Shown here piece by piece: positions 1 through 8,232 of a stretch of DNA of 59,387 nt. The stretch spans positions 1 through 59,387 of the forward strand of contig QCCP01000012.1 in NCBI GenBank assembly GCA_003281225.1, read 5' to 3'. The notes under the pieces are model-generated. The model had not been told where the DNA came from. It saw nothing but the letters and a program-made list of their open reading frames with translations, and made no database searches. The stretch is from Prochlorococcus sp. AG-347-L20 (GTDB lineage: Bacteria > Cyanobacteriota > Cyanobacteriia > PCC-6307 > Cyanobiaceae). Every line of letters starts with the position of its first letter. Positions within the stretch are counted from its first letter, which is position 1. A program made the position numbers and the translations under genes.

Positions 1-408
1 TATGCAAGATTTAAAAATATTAAATGTCTAGGTCAAGTCTCATACGAAATTATTAGCAAATATGCAGCAAAATCTTATTTTGGTTTAATGCCTTATTCAG
101 AAAAAGATGATAGGTTTGCATATCATATGACTAATAAATTAGGAGAATATTTATCATTTGGAATTTTGCCATTAATCCCTGACCATTGTTTTGAAATGTG
201 TAATTTTGCAAGTAGATATTCTTGTGGACAAATTTACAAGAAAAAATATTTATTCAAATTTTTAGATAATTTAATTTCTGAAAACAAAAAATTTCCAGAA
301 GAAAATTTAAAATCAATTCATCAAAAGCATTTATCTTATGAGCATTTAAAATATTTAATTCAGAATATTACCGAAGAATTAAATGAAAAAGCTAATATTC
401 AGGATTAA
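1..408 (+). CDS. Glycosyltransferase, GT-B type, 3' end only (partial)
   Basis: The reading frame is open from the first base, so this is the C-terminal part (about 135 residues) of a gene that begins outside the window. The stretch around GLMPYSEKDDRF and the following NKLGEYLSFGILPLI resembles the C-terminal donor-binding lobe of family-4-like glycosyltransferases, where a conserved acidic residue is followed by 'NK..EY...G.P'. The likely role is sugar transfer in surface glycan synthesis, inferred from this motif and from the neighbouring initiating transferase and ligase. The stop codon overlaps the convergent WecA-like gene by 17 bp. The exact family is uncertain because the N-terminal half is missing. 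Confidence 0.6.
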   Translation, partial: YARFKNIKCLGQVSYEIISKYAAKSYFGLMPYSEKDDRFAYHMTNKLGEYLSFGILPLIPDHCFEMCNFASRYSCGQIYKKKYLFKFLDNLISENKKFPEENLKSIHQKHLSYEHLKYLIQNITEELNEKANIQD

Positions 409-1348
409 AATTTTTAGCTAAAGTTTTATCAATATATAAGCCGATAAAGAATTCTACTAAAACCATGCATAAAGCTGCCCTCAAACCAAATATAAGGAAT
501 AATATTGAGATAATTAAGCTTCCCAACATATAAAGTAATGAAACCTCCGAATGTTTGAAGCCTGATTGATGGAGTCGTTGATATGTATGTTTTTTATGCG
601 CTTGAAAAATATTTTCTCGATTTATTAATCTTCTTAATAAGCAAAAAGTAGAATCTAATAACAATGGAGCTGTTACAAGAATTAATCCAATCGCTTCATT
701 ATAGTTTTCTGATTGAAAAACGAATCCAATGAATAATGCTCCAAGATAAGTGCTTCCTGTATCACCCATAAAAACATAAGCAGGATTCCAATTCCACATA
801 AAGAATCCTAATAGAGCGCCTATAAGAATCCACAATGAGAAAAATTCCTTTTGTAAAATTGCAGCGGTTATAAAAGTAATCAACATACATCCTGCCAGTA
901 ATCCATCAATTCCATCCATAAAATTAGAGATATTTATAAAGGAAGTAGCTATAATTATCAACAATATAAACAATATAAAATTATTATCTAAATTAATTAA
1001 ATTAGAAAAGATTACAAGCAGAATAGATATTAATAATTGAAAAAAGAATCTAATTTTATTACTCAATCCCATAAAATCATCAATGAAACCGGTTACTGCG
1101 AGAGGTAAGCAAATAAAGGGTATTAATAAATATATATTTTTTACTCCAGAAAATAAAAGTAAAGAATTTAATATAATAAAGACGAGAATAAAAATTATAC
1201 CTCCACCTGTAGGCTTCTCAGTTATGTGAGAACTTCTATGACCAGGCTTATCAATTAAAAACTTTTTTAAAAAAGGTATTTTTTTCTTATATATTAACCA
1301 AGAAATTAAGAAGCTCGTAATGAATAAAAAAGTTTTTAAAATAGTCAT
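392..1348 (-). CDS. WecA/MraY-family polyprenyl-phosphate sugar-1-phosphate transferase
   Basis: This is a 318-residue polytopic membrane protein with about ten hydrophobic segments. It carries the family's cytoplasmic acidic motifs: DDFMGL near residue 90, NFMDGIDGL near residue 143 and MGDTGS near residue 195. Family members (GT4 PNPT: WecA, WbpL, MraY) transfer a HexNAc- or 6-deoxyhexose-1-phosphate from a UDP-sugar onto undecaprenyl phosphate and so start lipid-linked glycan assembly. The peptidoglycan enzyme MraY is normally encoded with murein genes. Here the context is an O-antigen ligase and glycosyltransferases, so a WecA/WbpL-like initiating role is more likely. The sugar it uses cannot be read from the sequence. 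It starts at ATG, 21 bp after the end of the next minus-strand gene. Confidence 0.85.
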   Translation of the reverse strand: MTILKTFLFITSFLISWLIYKKKIPFLKKFLIDKPGHRSSHITEKPTGGGIIFILVFIILNSLLLFSGVKNIYLLIPFICLPLAVTGFIDDFMGLSNKIRFFFQLLISILLVIFSNLINLDNNFILFILLIIIATSFINISNFMDGIDGLLAGCMLITFITAAILQKEFFSLWILIGALLGFFMWNWNPAYVFMGDTGSTYLGALFIGFVFQSENYNEAIGLILVTAPLLLDSTFCLLRRLINRENIFQAHKKHTYQRLHQSGFKHSEVSLLYMLGSLIISILFLIFGLRAALCMVLVEFFIGLYIDKTLAKNFNPEY

Positions 1349-1369
1349 TGAAACATAATCAATTAATTA

Positions 1370-2071
1370 CTAAAAAACCTTAACTTTATGGCTTAATCTT
1401 TTTAAAATTTCCCTATCAAAAACTATGTGACTTTTCCTTCCCAATTTCGGATAATCATATCTTTTATTATTGATATAACCATATTCCCTATCCAAGGAAA
1501 TACCTAAAGTATTAACAAATGTAGTTTTTGTAAGACAAGCTAAAATTGAGATAATACCGCTTGATGGAATCTTCAATCCAAACCTTTTTATCTTCTTATT
1601 AAAAATAAAACTTAAAAGTATATCTATTGAAGATCTTTTTTTATTATCTATAAATAATGAATTAATACCAAGAATTTTTAAAAAATCTAAAATAAAAAAT
1701 CGCATACTATATATTCTTATTTGACCTTTAAAACCACTTTTAGCTATTTTTTCATAAATAAATTTTTTATTAGAGAAAAGATTTTGAGTATGGAATATCC
1801 AAATCTCATCAGGAATAGCATAGTCTATTAAAAAACTAGCCTTTTGATTATATATTTGTTCTTCTTTTCTTTCTTTTGAAATATTACCCCAAAAATCTTT
1901 GCCACCTAATCTAGCTTCACTAAGGAACAAAATTCTTTTTGATATCTTCAAATTTTTAGATAAATTTATTGCAGCTCCACAAGCAAAACAATATTCATAT
2001 TTTTCTTTTTTAGCTTGCGATAATTGCTTTTCAGATACTTGACCTAGACCAATAACTAAACCTTTTTTCAT
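1370..2071 (-). CDS. Putative glycosyltransferase, possibly GT29 (sialyltransferase)-like
   Basis: A 233-residue soluble protein that I do not recognise with certainty. Two features recall the sialyl motifs of GT29-like bacterial proteins: PSSGIISILA at about residues 169-178 (compare the PSTG..A.. element) and, near the C-terminus, a histidine and a glutamate six residues apart (H215 and E221, within SHIVFDREIL). The N-terminal MKKGLVIGLG could be the start of a nucleotide-binding fold. If the assignment holds, the donor would be a CMP-sugar, which fits the neuA and neuB homologues further right. It sits between the initiating transferase and the O-antigen ligase on the same strand, which supports a role in chain assembly. 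The family call is tentative; 'unknown glycan protein' is the safe reading. Confidence 0.4.
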   Translation of the reverse strand: MKKGLVIGLGQVSEKQLSQAKKEKYEYCFACGAAINLSKNLKISKRILFLSEARLGGKDFWGNISKERKEEQIYNQKASFLIDYAIPDEIWIFHTQNLFSNKKFIYEKIAKSGFKGQIRIYSMRFFILDFLKILGINSLFIDNKKRSSIDILLSFIFNKKIKRFGLKIPSSGIISILACLTKTTFVNTLGISLDREYGYINNKRYDYPKLGRKSHIVFDREILKRLSHKVKVF

Positions 2072-2108
2072 TGAATTTATGATTAGGAAAAATTAATAAT
2101 GTAATTAT

Positions 2109-3374
2109 TCATAGAATCTTTTTGTTTGTTTCATTTTTAAATTTATAGCCAATGGATAGCATAAGTAATATTAATAAAAAATAATTCTTAGCAAAATGGT
2201 CATTAAAAAATCCATAAAAAACGTTGAAATATACTAGCAGTTTAAATGCAACATTTTCATAGTTATAAAAGTTCAAATTAATTGCACTCCTGCAAAATAA
2301 AATAATACAAATAAGAGCAATTATTCCAAATTGGTGAGAAATTGTAAGATAAGTATTATGTAATGCTCTAACCAGATCTTTAAATTTCGCATCATAATGA
2401 TATTCTGTAAAGGTTTTAAAAATATATACATGATTTCCACTCCCATTACCAAACAAAGGCTTATCTATAACATCTTTCATAGCATAACTCATTAGATAAA
2501 AACGTTTTCTATCACTTGCAATTCCTTTTTCTAATAATGTAGCCTTAGATTCATTATTTTTTTCAAAAAGATAATACCTTGATAAAGTATATTCATCAGA
2601 TATATTCAAAGTAAATACTGAAAAAAGGTAAATTAAAAAAGATACTATAAACAAACTAATAAACTTTAATGATTTTTTGGAAATAACAAATTTTAAAAAA
2701 AGATTTTTAATAAAATTAAAACCAAATATTATTATAGAACTAAGCAATAATGAAATTAACACTCCCCTTGATTCAGTGTTTATTAGAATTAATGAAGAGG
2801 TAAATATTAATAAAATATTTTTTTTGAGTGAAATTTCAAAGTTATACTTGGATTTTATTACAAATATAATTAGAACAATTGAAATATATGAGGATGCTAA
2901 AACATTTGAATTAACTTGAATAACATCATTAAAACCTAATTTATCTACAAATAAAATTGTAAATAAATATAAAGGAATCGAATTAATTAGATGAATAAAA
3001 ATAGTATTAATATCAATTTTTAAAGTAGTCACATATAATATACAAAAAAGTCTCAATAATATTCCAAAGTAGGAGAAATAGGAAGAATTATCATTTACTA
3101 AAACAGATATAGTCGTAAATGCAATTGAAAGAAAAAACCAAAATAAAATAGATTTATTTAATTGGAATTTTATATTTCTATAGCTTGATAAATATCCAAT
3201 TAGAAATGTAAAAGATAATAGATAAGCATAAGGAATCTTTGAAAGAGGAAGACCTTTTATATAAAAAAATGAAAAAGGTAGAAGATAAATTAAAAAAACA
3301 AAAAAATTAGTATAAGTAGGATTCTTTAGATAAAATTTACTCTTAATATTAATATCATTAGTCTCATTTGACAT
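2109..3374 (-). CDS. O-antigen ligase/polymerase-type membrane protein (WaaL/Wzy family)
   Basis: A 421-residue, strongly hydrophobic protein with roughly ten to twelve membrane segments. It has the SRGVLISLLLS segment near residue 203 and a large periplasmic loop holding GNGSGNHVY and HNTYLTISHQFG, the layout typical of O-antigen ligases and polymerases. Such proteins either polymerise the lipid-linked repeat unit (Wzy) or transfer the finished glycan to lipid A-core (WaaL). The two cannot be separated by sequence alone. It is in the same direction as the WecA-like gene, and a Wzz-type chain-length regulator lies at the far end of the island, which argues slightly for Wzy. Start is ATG. Confidence 0.8.
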   Translation of the reverse strand: MSNETNDINIKSKFYLKNPTYTNFFVFLIYLLPFSFFYIKGLPLSKIPYAYLLSFTFLIGYLSSYRNIKFQLNKSILFWFFLSIAFTTISVLVNDNSSYFSYFGILLRLFCILYVTTLKIDINTIFIHLINSIPLYLFTILFVDKLGFNDVIQVNSNVLASSYISIVLIIFVIKSKYNFEISLKKNILLIFTSSLILINTESRGVLISLLLSSIIIFGFNFIKNLFLKFVISKKSLKFISLFIVSFLIYLFSVFTLNISDEYTLSRYYLFEKNNESKATLLEKGIASDRKRFYLMSYAMKDVIDKPLFGNGSGNHVYIFKTFTEYHYDAKFKDLVRALHNTYLTISHQFGIIALICIILFCRSAINLNFYNYENVAFKLLVYFNVFYGFFNDHFAKNYFLLILLMLSIGYKFKNETNKKIL

Positions 3375-3437
3375 CTGAAATTAAGCCTGAAATTTTCAAA
3401 TTTATTAAATATTACTATTTTTGCAAGCGAAAAGTAA

Positions 3438-4091
3438 TTAATATGAAAAACTAGAAATTTTTATTATAGGTCTTATATCAACATTAGATTTATTATGGGC
3501 TATACCTAGAGACCAAGATTCAAATTCTAAATAACAAATATTTAATGAGATGTTTTTATCTATATGATGTGCTTTTTTAAAATTACTACTTATTAACCAT
3601 TTGGATAAATCAGAACAAATACTTCCTTTTTGCCACTTAATAGCTGCTTCTTTTAAAACCCAAAATTTTAAAGTCTTTGATCTTAACTCTTCTAAATTAA
3701 TAACTTCTAATTCTTTCTTTTCTTCTTGGAAATAAAATTTTTTAATTATAGAAAAAGGTTTAAAATTTCTTTGCTTTCTCTCAATATCTATTCCTAAATT
3801 AATATCTGACCATCCCAAAAAAAGAGCATCTTTGCAATGACTTAAAGATATATAACCTAAATTATTTTTTAAAACAGGTGGTTTACCTGGCTTTGCAATT
3901 AAGGGGATATCCAGTGCAGGTATTGCAAAATATTTAGATAAGACATCTCTTATGAGACCCCTACTCAATAAGAACTCTTTAGCTCTATGAGGTGGCATCA
4001 GCTTTGCTAAATCTTTCTCTAAATCAGTGACAGGTTTATATTCTTCCTTTAATGGAATAATCCAGAGTTGAATTATATTTAAGGAAACCAT
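3438..4091 (-). CDS. 4'-phosphopantetheinyl transferase, Sfp type
   Basis: Transfers phosphopantetheine from CoA to a serine of a carrier protein. Visible Sfp/AcpT motifs are a PxKPxL-like KPGKPPVL, SLSHCKDA, the Mg-binding GIDIE, and WVLKEAAIKW, which matches the W..KEA..K signature. I chose the ATG at 4091 (217 residues); an upstream in-frame TTG at 4127 would add 12 weakly conserved residues. The gene is divergent from a KAS III and an acyl carrier protein, which strongly suggests that this ACP is its substrate. A genome this small usually needs only one phosphopantetheinyl transferase for fatty-acid ACP, so an island copy points to a dedicated acyl pathway. It may also act on the ACP-like protein at 29492-29776. 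Confidence 0.85.
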   Translation of the reverse strand: MVSLNIIQLWIIPLKEEYKPVTDLEKDLAKLMPPHRAKEFLLSRGLIRDVLSKYFAIPALDIPLIAKPGKPPVLKNNLGYISLSHCKDALFLGWSDINLGIDIERKQRNFKPFSIIKKFYFQEEKKELEVINLEELRSKTLKFWVLKEAAIKWQKGSICSDLSKWLISSNFKKAHHIDKNISLNICYLEFESWSLGIAHNKSNVDIRPIIKISSFSY

Positions 4092-4204
4092 TTTAATTAA
4101 TAAAAAAAATTTTGTAGATATGTTCAATTAATTAATATGAGATAAATTTAAGAAAATATCTAATTTTTTAGTTTCTATAATAAAAAACTTAACATAAAAA
4201 TTTC

Positions 4205-5161
4205 ATGGCAAAAATCCTCAATATAGCCTCTCATTTTCCGAAAGCAAAAATCACTAATGAAGATCTCAATAAAAATTTTGAAAACTGGACTCCAGAAAAG
4301 ATCTTTAATAAGACAGGCATAAAAAATAGAGCAAAATCGGCAGATGGAGAAACAGCTGCTGATTTAGCAATTATCGCAGCTGAAAAGGTCTTCAAATTAT
4401 CTAATATTTCTAGAGATCAAATCGATATGTTGATATTTGTTACACAAACTCAAAATCAATGCTTGCCCACTAGTGCATGTGAAATCCATAATCACTTAGG
4501 TTTAAGAACAGGATGTGGTGCTTTTGATGTAAATCAAGGTTGTACAGGTTATATATATGGTTTATTCCTTGCAAAAAAAATATTAGACAATAAATCAATA
4601 AGAAATGTACTCCTGCTGACAGGAGACACTTATACAAAAATAATAGATGAAAATAATGCAAATGTAGCTACTCTTTTTGGTGATGGAGCATCTGCGACAA
4701 TAGTTTCTTCTAGTATCCCAAATGAATGTATTGGAGGATTCGAATTTGGTACTGATGGAAGCAAATCCAATCTTTTAAGATGTGATTACGCCGGTTTTAA
4801 AAAATCAATTAAGGATTGGGATTCACTTTTTATGGATGGGGCTAATATTTTAACATTTACATTAAGTGCGGTACCAAAAGCGATAAATACATATTTGGAA
4901 AATACAAACTCTTCCCTTGAAGATTATGATTTTGTAATAATGCATCAAGCAAATAAATTCATACTTGAAAGGCTTTATAAAAAGCTTGGAATAACTGATA
5001 AAGGAATAATTGACTTAGAGGAATATGGGAATACTGTTTCAAGTTCTATTCCTATTGCTTTAGAAAAATATATAAACAATGATAATAAAAAAGTTCTTAA
5101 TATACTTTTAGTAGGTTTTGGAGTTGGGTTATCATGGGGTGTAACTTCTATTAAAGTTTAA
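4205..5161 (+). CDS. 3-oxoacyl-ACP synthase III (KAS III/FabH-like)
   Basis: A 318-residue thiolase-fold condensing enzyme. The KAS III catalytic triad is complete: Cys113 (NQGCTGYIYG), His247 (IMHQANK) and Asn276 (EYGNTVSSS). FabH-type enzymes condense acetyl-CoA, or another acyl-CoA, with malonyl-ACP; relatives without elongation function act as acyl transferases. The ACP gene begins at the very next base after the stop codon, and an Sfp-type transferase is divergent to the left, so the three form a small acyl module. A housekeeping fabH would lie elsewhere with fatty-acid genes. This copy probably makes a short acyl group for sugar decoration, which is inferred from context only. Confidence 0.88.
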   Translation: MAKILNIASHFPKAKITNEDLNKNFENWTPEKIFNKTGIKNRAKSADGETAADLAIIAAEKVFKLSNISRDQIDMLIFVTQTQNQCLPTSACEIHNHLGLRTGCGAFDVNQGCTGYIYGLFLAKKILDNKSIRNVLLLTGDTYTKIIDENNANVATLFGDGASATIVSSSIPNECIGGFEFGTDGSKSNLLRCDYAGFKKSIKDWDSLFMDGANILTFTLSAVPKAINTYLENTNSSLEDYDFVIMHQANKFILERLYKKLGITDKGIIDLEEYGNTVSSSIPIALEKYINNDNKKVLNILLVGFGVGLSWGVTSIKV

Positions 5162-5386
5162 ATGTCCATAGAAAAAGATAATCAATTTTTAAAGAATTTT
5201 ATTGATGAGGCTGGTCTTGACGAAAAAACAAATCTTAATTCTAAGTTAGAAGATTTAGGTTGGGATTCTCTAGCAGTTATTACAGCAATCGCAGTATTTG
5301 ATGAAGTCTATTCAATAACTTTAAATGCTGAAGAATTGGAAGGATGTACAAATTTGCAAGACATCGTTAATTTATCTAAAAGATAA
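5162..5386 (+). CDS. Acyl carrier protein
   Basis: A 74-residue acidic protein with the ACP signature LEDLGWDSLAVITAI. The phosphopantetheine serine is Ser36 in the DSL motif. The length equals that of a free-standing ACP. It directly abuts the KAS III stop codon, so the two genes are almost certainly co-translated. The usual fatty-acid ACP has LGADSLD; the Trp before Asp here and the divergent sequence suggest a specialised ACP rather than the housekeeping one. Its likely loader is the Sfp-type transferase at 3438-4091, and a likely acceptor enzyme is the GNAT protein that follows on the opposite strand. Confidence 0.88.
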   Translation: MSIEKDNQFLKNFIDEAGLDEKTNLNSKLEDLGWDSLAVITAIAVFDEVYSITLNAEELEGCTNLQDIVNLSKR

Positions 5387-5404
5387 AATTAAACTAAATA
5401 AATT

Positions 5405-6304
5405 CTATTTAATACATAACTCGCTGCCAATTGGATAAACATATCCATCTACTAAGTCTTTATTTTTATTATCTATAAGAAAATATCGATCAACATGATT
5501 GACATTTTCTGCTAAATCAGCAGATAGAAAAACTGAATATATAAATAAGACTCTGAATTTAATATGAATTAATGTTCTAATCAAATTCCAATTTTGAAGA
5601 AATAAATCTTCCTTTTGTATCCAAAGAATTTGCAAAACGGGTAAATAAAATTTAATCCCAAGTCTTTTTGAATTAACAACTTTCTTAACAACTGCAAAAA
5701 CTGATTTTTTTTCTTTTATTTCTATTTCATAAACAGAAATATTTGAAAGATTTAAGTCTTTTGGAAGAACATCTAATTTTTTTATCTTTGATATAGATAA
5801 AAAAAGATATGGTCTAATTAATAACTTTAAGAAATTAGAAAATAACTTTAATGGAGATCTCCAAAAAGCATAATACCTTTGGTTAATTTTCATTTCAGAT
5901 AAACCATTTTTCTTGAAAATCTTCAAAGCGATAGGAGATGGAGTATAGTCAGTAATTAAGAAATCTTTTTCAATTAAATCATTTATTAGATATTTAGCGA
6001 ATAAGATAGATTTGATTCCTCGTTTAGAAGGGCTAACATACCAAGCACTTAAATTTATAATATTTTTATTACCATTATTGAGTGATTTAATAGTACCTTG
6101 AAAAATGGTTAATATTGCTCCGTAAACTTTTTCATCAGAAGTATCTATCATGAAATAACCGAAGAATACTATTTCTTTATTAGAGTTAATTATAAAATTT
6201 CTAATTTTTTTCGATTTATATTCACTCCATTTAAATCCATTTTTAAGAAAATTTATAGCAATTTCTAAATCTTCTTTTTTAATCTGACGTATAATTATGC
6301 TCAT
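5405..6304 (-). CDS. GNAT-family N-acyltransferase
   Basis: A 299-residue protein whose first half carries a GNAT-like layout. It begins IIRQIKKEDLEIAINF, has a strand LSAWYVSPSKRG followed by a helix that would hold the acyl-CoA or acyl-ACP pyrophosphate, and later FKKNGLSEM. The C-terminal half (about residues 150-299) is not recognised and may complete a double-GNAT arrangement. GNAT enzymes acylate amino groups, and the island context suggests an amino-sugar acceptor. The ATG start overlaps the stop of the upstream deacetylase by 4 bp (ATGA), so deacetylation followed by re-acylation is an attractive pairing. The donor could be the acyl group made by the adjacent KAS III/ACP, which is inference. 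Confidence 0.6.
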   Translation of the reverse strand: MSIIIRQIKKEDLEIAINFLKNGFKWSEYKSKKIRNFIINSNKEIVFFGYFMIDTSDEKVYGAILTIFQGTIKSLNNGNKNIINLSAWYVSPSKRGIKSILFAKYLINDLIEKDFLITDYTPSPIALKIFKKNGLSEMKINQRYYAFWRSPLKLFSNFLKLLIRPYLFLSISKIKKLDVLPKDLNLSNISVYEIEIKEKKSVFAVVKKVVNSKRLGIKFYLPVLQILWIQKEDLFLQNWNLIRTLIHIKFRVLFIYSVFLSADLAENVNHVDRYFLIDNKNKDLVDGYVYPIGSELCIK

Positions 6305-7077
6305 AATTTATTAGTTCTTGTTGAGAAAAAAAATAAATTAAATTTATATATGGGCTTAAAAACTATTTTTATAAAGTTCTTGATATCTCTTATTATTTTT
6401 AGTTTAAACAGACCTCTACCATTTATCCATTTTCTAATTAATTTTTTTGATGTTGTATTTTTAGGGCAAAACGCAGGATAACAATTTACTCCATATTTTA
6501 CCCAAATTTTTAGACCCGGTTCAGAAGTGAACAAATGCTTTATCCCAGATCTTGATGCAGATTCAATTGTTGAATCATTAATATCTCCTCCTGGAATAGA
6601 AGCCGTAATAATTTTCTGATCGAGAATGTCCTCTAATATTTTTTTACTCTTAGTCCATTCAAAAACTTTTTTTTCCATTGAGAGATCTCTAAACAACGTT
6701 GGATGAGTATGCGAGTGGGAACCTATTAAATGTCCTCTATTGGATAACTCTTTAATTTGTTTGGCAGTTAAAAAATTATTCTTGTTAATTAATGATGTAA
6801 CAATAAAAAAATGTCCCCTAGAATTAAGTTTTTCCAATTCTGATGCTATATACATTGCTGAATTACCACCATCATCAAAAGTTAAAATAAGATTTTCTTT
6901 TTTACTTTTTTTTATTTTATCTACAGTTCTACTTTTATAGAATTTAGAAATTATTATTTCTAAATCATCTTTGAATTGAAGTTTTGTATGTTTGTAAGGA
7001 TAAGCTCCTTTATTAGTAAAACCACTTTTATTAGGCTTGTCTGTGACCTCGTGATACTTGAAAACATATAAATCCAT
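6301..7077 (-). CDS. Polysaccharide deacetylase (NodB homology domain)
   Basis: A carbohydrate esterase 4-like protein of 258 residues from the ATG at 7077. An in-frame GTG at 7113 would add 12 residues and overlap the upstream gene. The catalytic motifs are clear: TFDDG (motif 1, base and metal Asp), HSHTHP (motif 2, metal histidines) and PGGD (motif 3). These enzymes remove N-acetyl groups from HexNAc residues. There is no obvious signal peptide, so it may act on a cytoplasmic lipid-linked or nucleotide-linked sugar. The N-terminal YVFKYHEVTD is typical of the family. It is translationally coupled to the downstream GNAT gene, which suggests that a deacetylated amine is then acylated. Confidence 0.85.
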   Translation of the reverse strand: MDLYVFKYHEVTDKPNKSGFTNKGAYPYKHTKLQFKDDLEIIISKFYKSRTVDKIKKSKKENLILTFDDGGNSAMYIASELEKLNSRGHFFIVTSLINKNNFLTAKQIKELSNRGHLIGSHSHTHPTLFRDLSMEKKVFEWTKSKKILEDILDQKIITASIPGGDINDSTIESASRSGIKHLFTSEPGLKIWVKYGVNCYPAFCPKNTTSKKLIRKWINGRGLFKLKIIRDIKNFIKIVFKPIYKFNLFFFSTRTNKL

Positions 7078-7090
7078 CTTAGAATAAACT

Positions 7091-8158
7091 TTATCGAGAT
7101 ACTTTATAGGCACTAAGAAAATAATTCTCTCTTAATTTTGAATGCTTAGTAATAATTTCTTTATAACCCATTTCCTTTAAAACTCCAATATGATTCGAGT
7201 GATTTTTACCAGCATTGGATGCTAATTGATTATATGAAAGTACAAATGTTTCATCAGCTGTATTTTTGAGATAAGTTCTTAATGATATTAAACTCATTTC
7301 AGGAAAAGAGTCCTGGTTAATTATCAACCTTTTCCCTTTTAATAAGGGCAACTTACCTACAAATACTTTATTATTTTTAAATTCATGTAATTTTTCGGGT
7401 AAGAAAATTCTTATATTTTCTATATTATTTCTTATTGCTGTTGCAATTGCAAAATGAAGAAAATCAATAATAACGTAAGAAGTAAGCTTAGAAGGATTAA
7501 AAAATTTATCTGACGAGGTAATTAACGGAGATAGAAATCCTGCTCCATCTCCTATAAAAACTATTTCATCAAAAAAGTGATTCTTTAAAAATTTAATAAT
7601 AAATAAAGCAAAATATAATTCATCTAAACACTCAATATTTAATGCAATATTTTTCTTAAAAATTAGTGGTCTTCCAAAATTATAAATTTCAGAATTAATT
7701 AATTTTATTAATTCTTCTAAAATTTCTTCATCAATTTCCTGGAACTCCTTTTTGATAATTTTGTATCTTCTATAGAATCTTGTCCCCTGAGATAATCTTG
7801 ATAATTTCGAAATTTTTGTCTCATGAGAAATAGCACCTTTCATCATGTCAGAAAGAAAAAGATTCTCATAAATATCCTTTAAGGCATCAATTTCTTTTAT
7901 CTTAATAAGATTAGATATTTTTTTTAATCTATTTTTTAAAGTGTTTCTCCAAACTACTGAAGCTAATAAAATTGATTTTTTTAAGTCAATTTGATTTTCA
8001 ACTTTATTTATGTAAACTAAAAAATTATCATTTGCTAATTTATATTTTTTCGCCCTTTTAATAGAAAAAGAGGTAATTAAAGCATATGGATTAAATAAAT
8101 CTCTTAAACTACCTTTAATACCTAAATGAAGCTTTATTAAATTTATAATCTTTCTCAT
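7091..8158 (-). CDS. Putative sugar O-methyltransferase
   Basis: A 355-residue protein with no membrane segment. The central part, FDEIVFIGDGAGFLSPL, looks like a SAM-binding motif I at the end of a beta strand, and NQDSFPEMS resembles the 'N..SF.EM' segment seen in putative sugar O-methyltransferases of polysaccharide loci. The N-terminal half is helical and rich in Lys and Arg. I infer methylation of a glycan hydroxyl; the acceptor is unknown. It lies immediately upstream of the deacetylase on the same strand. The family assignment rests on a few short motifs. Confidence 0.5.
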   Translation of the reverse strand: MRKIINLIKLHLGIKGSLRDLFNPYALITSFSIKRAKKYKLANDNFLVYINKVENQIDLKKSILLASVVWRNTLKNRLKKISNLIKIKEIDALKDIYENLFLSDMMKGAISHETKISKLSRLSQGTRFYRRYKIIKKEFQEIDEEILEELIKLINSEIYNFGRPLIFKKNIALNIECLDELYFALFIIKFLKNHFFDEIVFIGDGAGFLSPLITSSDKFFNPSKLTSYVIIDFLHFAIATAIRNNIENIRIFLPEKLHEFKNNKVFVGKLPLLKGKRLIINQDSFPEMSLISLRTYLKNTADETFVLSYNQLASNAGKNHSNHIGVLKEMGYKEIITKHSKLRENYFLSAYKVSR

Positions 8159-8232
8159 TTACTGATTGATAAAAATATTTGCTAATAATTACACAATTTT
8201 CTTATATATTTATTTTATTATATTTCTTAAAT

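Noticed and set aside
2677-2919. 80-codon plus-strand ORF
   Set aside because: It lies entirely inside the O-antigen ligase/polymerase gene on the other strand and has no recognisable motif.
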